Assembly (NCBI GenBank): GCA_949825065.1
Contig: OX463839.1
Location: forward strand, 27,575,734-27,639,733
Origin: Odontocerum albicorne
Taxonomy: Eukaryota > Arthropoda > Insecta > Trichoptera > Odontoceridae
Direction of reading: 5' to 3'
Length of the DNA: 64,000 nucleotides
The position numbers and the translations under genes are program-made. Positions 58,271 to 64,000 of this stretch are shown piece after piece; the stretch's first letter is position 1, and each line of letters opens with the position of its first letter. The notes beneath the pieces are model-generated. The model searched no databases. It saw only the letters and a list, made by a program, of their open reading frames with translations, and was not told the origin of the DNA.

Positions 58271-58919
58271 ATCACGTTTCTCAATATTGAAATCACGATG
58301 CAGAAAGAGACGTCTCTGTGTTTTATCACTGCTATCTGGTTGTCATTTTCAAATTATATATTTTGATGGCCATTTTGTCTACCACCCCGCTGGAGCTGCC
58401 TCTGGTCTCAAATATTATAGAAATTTCAAAAATCTGTTTCACTTCAAATAAATCCGTTGCCATTTAGGACACGTTCATATTTGTAATTCAGACACGATTG
58501 ATGGATACGCTTCATGAATGTCTGTGAAGCTTCTTTGATATTTGACGTTCGGATTAAAAATAGTTAAATTTAAGGTAAAAAATGGAAATCAACCCGGATC
58601 GTGCTCTGAACACGCATCAGAAAATAAACCCTTGAAACACGTTTTAAAAAACTCCTTTTGAAGTGGGAATATTTCGCAATTTGTTCAAGTAGACTGAAAA
58701 AAATCATTTTATGGATTATACGAGACATTTGAAACGCATGACTGGATGGACGTGACATCTTTGAAATATATATTGAAAGGTATATCTTTAGGTTGAAATA
58801 TATTCAAAAGAATTCAAATTTTGTCAAATTATAAATAAAAATTGTATTCTTAAAAAGGTAGAATAGTTTTAAAAAATGTTCATTATTTCTAACGTATTTC
58901 TCTCCAAAAGGTTATTTTT
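58271..58919. other. Unique A+T-rich DNA
   Basis: Nothing recognised. Confidence 0.4.
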
Positions 58920-59105
58920 TATCATCATCAGTACCTATTTGGGTAAGCAGGTGAAAAATATCACATCATCTCCCTATCTGGGTAAGCAAGTAGAAAATAT
59001 TTTTACTTCTTTCTATCCTGGCATACGAATTTCGCTTCTGCTACGTCTATACACCTCTTCATTCAGTCTCCTAATAAAAATAATTTTTACTCAAAATTTG
59101 ATTAA
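58920..59105 (-). mobile_element. LINE-B 3' fragment with duplicated 3' box
   Basis: The reversed 3' box occurs twice (AGTACCTATTTGGGTAAGCA and TCCCTATCTGGGTAAGCAAG), followed by reversed coding-like DNA. Confidence 0.5.
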
Positions 59106-59850
59106 TTTGAGAGTGCTACATTTTTCTACATAATACCGAAATTCTTGTACCTCTGTACTAGTTGCAAAGATTTTACCTCTGTACTAGTTGCATAGATTTT
59201 TAGTAAATTATTCATAAATCATTCTTACAATCTGAACAAAGTTATCAAAGCTATTTTCTTTGTTTTAAGTAGTAAATCTTCTTTTAATCTGCATTATCAC
59301 CTAATGTCTTTATTTCTCATTCAATCACACATAAAAACAGTGAAAAGCTTTTGAAGGAAAACATTATTTTTTCGTTCTATAGTTATTGCTTTTTATAGTT
59401 ACAGTGTTTGGCCAACATTTTTTATTGTGATTTATTAAACAAAATACATTTTAGAGAATAATTGTAACCTTTTTAATTATTAATTACGTTATCTTAAGTC
59501 TAATTAACATATATACGAGTATTTAAACCACATCAATTATTTTGTAGGAATTAAGAAGCAGTTTAAAATATTTTTGAAGCTCTGTTGGACTGAAGTATTT
59601 TACAAAACAACACTTTTAAAGGCATGTTTTTTTATACAGAACATTTAAATTATCTGATAGATTTTATTAAATAAATGTCAAAAGTTTTTTTCTTCTAATA
59701 TTTAATAAAAGTAATAACTCTGGGGTATTTTTTTATAGTCAAAGTTCTCTCGTTTCTGTAATTTTCAAAGTCAAGTTCTAAATAATAAAACACTGTAATG
59801 ATTGTGCTGCGGACGATAAATTGTGTTATTTTGACAATCACAGACTTAAA
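59106..59850. other. Unique A+T-rich DNA
   Basis: A 28-bp tandem duplication (ACCTCTGTACTAGTTGCA...) at 59149-59203. TACGAGTA at 59514-59521. Confidence 0.45.
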
Positions 59851-60325
59851 TATACAAACCACCACACCGTTCCTCTGTTGGGGTAGGCAGGCAAGACGAA
59901 GCACCAAACTTTCCTCTTACGATAAACTTCCTTCGCCTTTTCCACAACTATACATCTTCTCATAGTATTCTTTTTGTTTTCTTATTTCTATTTCTTGTTT
60001 AAAATTTTCCTATTCTTGTCTCCATTATATGTTTTTCGGATTACTTCTACCGTAACTTCCAGTCATGTTTGTAGGCTAAATTTGTTAAATCCTTCTTTCG
60101 AAATATTAAGTCACAGGTTTTTGTAAATCAACAAACGCACAATGTAGGTTTTTACTTTTCATCATAAATATTTGCACAATCATTTGCAAAGAATATAAAT
60201 TTGTACACGAATCCATCACTCTAAAGACACCTCGACCATACATACATACATACATACCACCGTTTCGTATCTATCTTCTTTCGATCTCGGGTGTAAAGCA
60301 GCTTCTGGACAAGTGTAACAAATAA
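59851..60325 (-). mobile_element. LINE-B 3' fragment(s)
   Basis: The reversed 3' box at 59868-59890 (TTCCTCTGTTGGGGTAGGCA) is followed by decayed reversed coding sequence. A (CATA)n run at 60238-60257 may be the tail of another copy. Confidence 0.55.
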
Positions 60326-60474
60326 TCATTTCGATTTACTTCTTTTGACTTTCTTCAAAATAGGAACATTTAAAAAAAGCACACTTTTCTATGGAAGCTC
60401 ATATTTATGATTATATTTTTGTTGTTGATAAATTTACTGTATTGGATTACGCTTTCGCTGCATTTAATAAAAAC

Positions 60475-61040
60475 TAGTAGTTAATTGTCATGTGTCTATT
60501 TCTCACAACCAACTAGAAAAATGGCATATTAACAGCAATCAATACCGCCACACCCGGCGGGCTGGAAGATAGGTACGAGTATCTTACCAACTAGAACATG
60601 GAGGTAACGTTCATGGCAGTGACAATACCGCCACACCCGGCGGGCTGGAAGATAGGTACGAGTATCTTACCAACTAGAACATGGAGGTAACGTTCATGGC
60701 AGTGACAATACCGCCACACCCGGCGGGCTGGAAGATAGGTACGAGTATCTTACCAACTAGAACATGGAGGTAACGTTCATGGCAGTGACAATACCGCCAC
60801 ACCCGGCGGGCTGGAAGATAGGTACGAGTATCTTACCAACTAGAACATGGAGGTAACGTTCATGGCAGTGACAATACCGCCACACCCGGCGGGCTGGAAG
60901 ATAGGTACGAGTATCTTACCAACTAGAACATGGAGGTAACGTTCATGGCAGTGACAATACCGCCACACCCGGCGGGCTGGAAGATAGGTACGAGTATCTT
61001 ACTAACTAGAACATGGAGGTAACGTTCATGGCAGTGACAT
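60475..61040 (-). mobile_element. SINE-A copy whose head is amplified as a tandem array
   Basis: The reversed SINE-A tail is at 60478-60520 (GTTAATTGTCATGTGTCTAT, CAACCAACTAGAAA), followed by six tandem copies of its reversed tRNA-like head. The tail occurs once and the head six times, so the head was duplicated after insertion. Confidence 0.8.
60541..61038. repeat. 83-bp minisatellite, 6 near-identical copies
   Basis: Units begin at 60541, 60624, 60707, 60790, 60873 and 60956 (AATACCGCCACACCCGGCGG). The only difference I see is one base in the last unit (TACTAACT for TACCAACT). Each unit contains the SINE-A A-box region (CTTACCAACTAGAACATGGA) and one TACGAGTA (first at 60574-60581). The near identity means recent or homogenised amplification. 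Confidence 0.97.
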
Positions 61041-61165
61041 TTGTATATATTTTTTCATTTTTATTATTATACTTGAATACAATATAACCTTTGTTGTTTA
61101 TCCATTTACGGAAGTTTTATATGAATTTAATACATGAAATTTCGTTTAAAAATATTTTTCGACCT
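61041..61165. other. Short unique spacer
   Basis: Nothing recognised. Confidence 0.4.
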
Positions 61166-61298
61166 GAATTTTGTGAGAAAAAATAAGTTTTATACATTCT
61201 CAAAGGTGATTTTGTGAGAAAAAATAAGTTTTATACATTCTCAAAGGGGATTTTGTAAGAAAAAATAAGTTTTATACATTCTCAAAGATGATTTTTTA
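61166..61298. repeat. Tandem repeat, 41-42-bp unit, 3 copies
   Basis: GATTTTGTGAGAAAAAATAA GTTTTATACATTCTCAAAGG at about 61166, 61208 and 61249, with a truncated fourth start. Confidence 0.93.
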
Positions 61299-62799
61299 AA
61301 CTAATAAATTATAGAAAATTTAGTTATTCTTTGCATTTGACACTAAATGGTCTTATTGTTTCAATGAGAAATGATTTATATAGTAAAAAAGTTAAAAGTA
61401 TGAACACTCAATTCAAATTAAAATTATTAAATCATGAATAATCACGGTTTATTGTGCAATATTATAAATTTCTATATATTTTTAGGGAATTTTTTTTAAT
61501 TATTTTTATCTAATAGTTATGTCAACAAATATTTTTTACCGATTCGATGTGATGATCCAGATTTCAGAAAATCCCGGAATTTCTGAAAAGAAAACAAATA
61601 AATATTTATTCCAAATTTGAACCAACTACCGCGTTCACTTCTTATTTCAAGAAATTAAAACAGTGGGAAACGAATTTATTTTTCGAAGAAATATTTGAAA
61701 TATATGTTAATAATATCATATTATAACTGAATATTATAATACATAAAAAAAGGCTTTCTTTCCATTTTGATGTAGACACGTAATTTATTGTTTTCCATAC
61801 ATGCACGCATATATTGATTGTGGTGTTCTGTTGACACTTTTGTGTTCTTTAAAATATAATGCTTGTATTATATTTCAGAGTTTTCAGTTGTTTCCTGATT
61901 TCACTTGTTATAATACTCGTATTAAGCCATTGAAATGGTTTAATACAATTTTTTTTCCGAATTTGCCTCGAACCATACAAACTACCAGGAAAAATGTGAA
62001 CGCAAAAACTTTAAATGTGACTTCTTTGTTAATTACCATATCCCTACGCAAAAAGTATTCTAAAATATATAACAAGATAATATAACTTCTCTTAATCTCA
62101 CTAAGTGAACTGAAGTTATTTTTTACTTTGAAACATTCAATTTGTGTTACGAGTATTTTAGTACCTCAGAAATTGATTGTTTCATGCATTAGTTACCAGC
62201 GTCACGTCTTTTTGCTGATCGAATTCCCCTTTTGGTAGTTTACCCTACATTGGGGTGGTTGGTAATGGCTTTGGAGTATTGAAAATTGTCGATATAACAA
62301 GGGTGGAAAGGGCTTGGAGCGGATCCAACTCGTGGTAACAATATGGCGAGCTGCCGCCGCTAAATCTGTACAGAGGATGATAAATTGCGCCGAAACCTGG
62401 GTGCAACACTCCAATTTATTTCAATTACGAGAAAATTTTGTATTAAGTAACGTTTTTTAGTATTTGTGATGATATAAAACCAAATAATTTATATCCGTGT
62501 CTATTCGCTTCGCCCCTTTTTTGGTAAAAACTATTAAAAATTTCCGTGAGGGTTTAAAACTACACTACCGCTAAACTGTGTATAAATCAGTCTGTGGGTA
62601 AATGATAATTCCCAAGTAATTTTAGCACGCATGTTATTGACTTACAGGTTTCAATAGAAGGCCGTGAGGTTTCATCAACATTCAATTTGACACGTGTTTA
62701 ATTGATAACCTTGATTCTGTCACTATTGTGATTAATCCTCTCTCGCATTTGGAAGAAATACACGGATTAAATATAAAACGCTTACATAGGATATTCCAC
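61299..62799. other. Unique DNA; 62190-62420 candidate conserved block
   Basis: A+T-rich except 62190-62420, which is balanced in composition and repeat-free but has no recognised coding domain. TACTCGTA at 61914-61921 and TACGAGTA at 62148-62155. Confidence 0.35.
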
Positions 62800-63150
62800 A
62801 ACATTATTTCAACAACATATTACATGTATGGGAGTTAAACGTTGACGTGGAAAAGACTAAAAGAAGCAGAATAAATGCTGTGGAAATGCAAGCAACGAGA
62901 AAATCGTATGATATAATACGGAATGAAGTGATTATTAAACAACGTGAAATTAAAGCTGATGTGTTGAGTAAGATGAAAAGATCACTGTGAGATGGTTTGG
63001 GCATGTAGAACAAATGAAAGGAGAAAGACTAACAAAACAAATAAAACAAATGTGAATGGAAGGTCTGCTAGAGGAAGAGGAAGACCATGGAAAGTATGGT
63101 TGGATCCAGTGAATGTTATTTTGAAAAAAAAAAAATATTTATGAAAATTT
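62800..63150 (+). mobile_element. LINE-B internal fragment
   Basis: TACATGTATGGGAGTTAAAC, GAAATGCAAGCAACGAGAAA, GAGATGGTTTGGGCATGTAG and GGAAGAGGAAGACCATGGAA correspond to the MYGSE, EMxALR, RWFGHV and GRGRPWKVWLD boxes. Coding frames are broken. The 3' box is missing; the fragment stops in an A-run near 63135. Confidence 0.7.
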
Positions 63151-63179
63151 GGATAACATGTTCAAAAGTTCGTTTGATA

Positions 63180-63300
63180 GTAATACTTGTGTTATTGGTG
63201 ATAAACACATACCATGGCGAACTGTGAGTTTCTTACCTATTCCAGTGGTTCTTTATCTGAAGGCTCTTCAACATGTCCGTATGATAAATTCCTACATACT
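63180..63300 (+). repeat. R3 repeat copy, core deleted
   Basis: ACCATGGCGAACTGTGAGTT, CCAGTGGTTCTTTATCTGAA and TCTTCAACATGTCCGTATG are present in order, but the palindromic core between the last two is absent. Confidence 0.5.
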
Positions 63301-63624
63301 ATACGAATGAATGAATCCACCAATACAATACTGAATGTCTTAAATGCTTTAATGTTCTGAAACACGCAGCGGAGCACACAGTTTTAAAAATAAACGTGCT
63401 GAAAACTAAATATATGATTGTCTTAAAACTCTACAATATTCGGAATACTTACAGGTGAAAAATAAACATATTGAGGGAGTTAGCGAGATTACATATTAAG
63501 GCTCACTAGTTAACACTGAATGGAGCAAGTGCCGAAATCCTAAGAAAGATACACGATTTTTGCAAATATATATATGGTATTATTTTGACTTCAAAAGACA
63601 GTTCGAACCGATCCAGCTAAAGCG
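63301..63624. other. Unique A+T-rich DNA
   Basis: Nothing recognised. Confidence 0.4.
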
Positions 63625-64000
63625 TAAATTAAAATTCACGTACCCACAATCACGACATATCACTTTTAGGGTAGGCAGAGATAATAAACCAATAAACGTT
63701 CCTACCTACCAACATTCCTTGCCTCATCCACACTCATACATCTCGCCATATATACTATTCTGTTTCTTATGCTTATGTTATTTCCTCAGTTAACACTTCT
63801 CCAGCTTTATTATTCAATTCATACCTCTCCCTCACACACCATTCATTTCAGATGTACATATTTGTTTTGTTAATTCAAAATTAATTCGGTCGACAAGACC
63901 AACTCATCTCAAGACTCCTTTCTTGGTTCTACTTATATCGTTTCTATTACCATTGTTATTTCAATCATTATTAACGAAGTACGCATTTCTATTATATTTA
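63625..64000 (-). mobile_element. LINE-B 3' fragment running off the window
   Basis: Reversed 3' box (CACTTTTAGGGTAGGCAGAG) then reversed C-rich coding-like sequence. Probably continues beyond the right edge. Confidence 0.5.

Noticed and set aside
60541..61038. Regular direct repeats resembling a CRISPR array
   Set aside because: Units are contiguous and identical with no unique spacers, the unit is SINE-derived, and the genome is eukaryotic.

Overview
The window looks like a non-coding stretch of an arthropod nuclear genome, most likely an insect. It is strongly A+T-rich (roughly 70% by eye), contains a 200-base assembly gap, has no prokaryote-style gene layout, and is packed with decayed eukaryotic transposable elements: mariner DNA transposons, several non-LTR (LINE) lineages and tRNA-derived SINEs. 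I recognise no host protein-coding exon and no functional tRNA or rRNA gene. The only long open frame, at the left edge (1-1656), is a LINE reverse transcriptase that enters from outside the window and has a broken C-terminus.

Layout. 0-6.5 kb: the LINE reverse transcriptase, the 3' end of a CR1/jockey-type LINE, a mariner relic, and four or five decayed LINE 3' fragments on both strands. 6.5-10 kb: mostly unique DNA with one RTE-like LINE relic, one copy of a palindrome-bearing repeat (R3) and a 75-bp tandem duplication. 10-15.9 kb: a 925-bp mariner deletion derivative, a SINE nested in another SINE, an (AT)n microsatellite of about 170 bp, two LINE relics and a clean SINE with a poly(A) tail. 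15.9-27.7 kb: long unique A+T-rich stretches with scattered SINE, LINE and R3 pieces. 27.7-28.8 kb: an internally deleted mariner with the DD34D triad still readable. 29-48 kb: many SINE copies, a 68-bp satellite array (39.0-40.0 kb), more LINE 3' ends, a second SINE family and a GC-rich fold-back element (45.96-46.16 kb). 48-64 kb: the gap, a LINE relic, an inverted-repeat element with a hammerhead-ribozyme-like core (56.3 kb), an 83-bp minisatellite grown from a SINE head (60.5-61.0 kb), and further LINE fragments.

The most unusual signal is an 8-base word. TACGAGTA, or its complement TACTCGTA, occurs at 27 separate places (32 counting tandem copies), evenly on both strands, where base composition predicts about two or three. 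It equals a TA target duplication, the bases CGAG, and a second TA. CGAG is the terminal sequence of the mariners in this window and, from memory, of Minos-like Tc1 elements. At three places where a paralogous or conserved sequence exists for comparison, the word is exactly six bases of extra sequence at a TA. I propose these words are excision footprints left by a cut-and-paste TA-targeting transposon, one of them amplified in the SINE-derived minisatellite.

The parts do not form a pathway. They interact as a transposon community: the abundant SINE shares its 3' tail with LINE 3' ends in the same window, which fits a LINE supplying the reverse transcriptase, while the mariner copies here are all defective.
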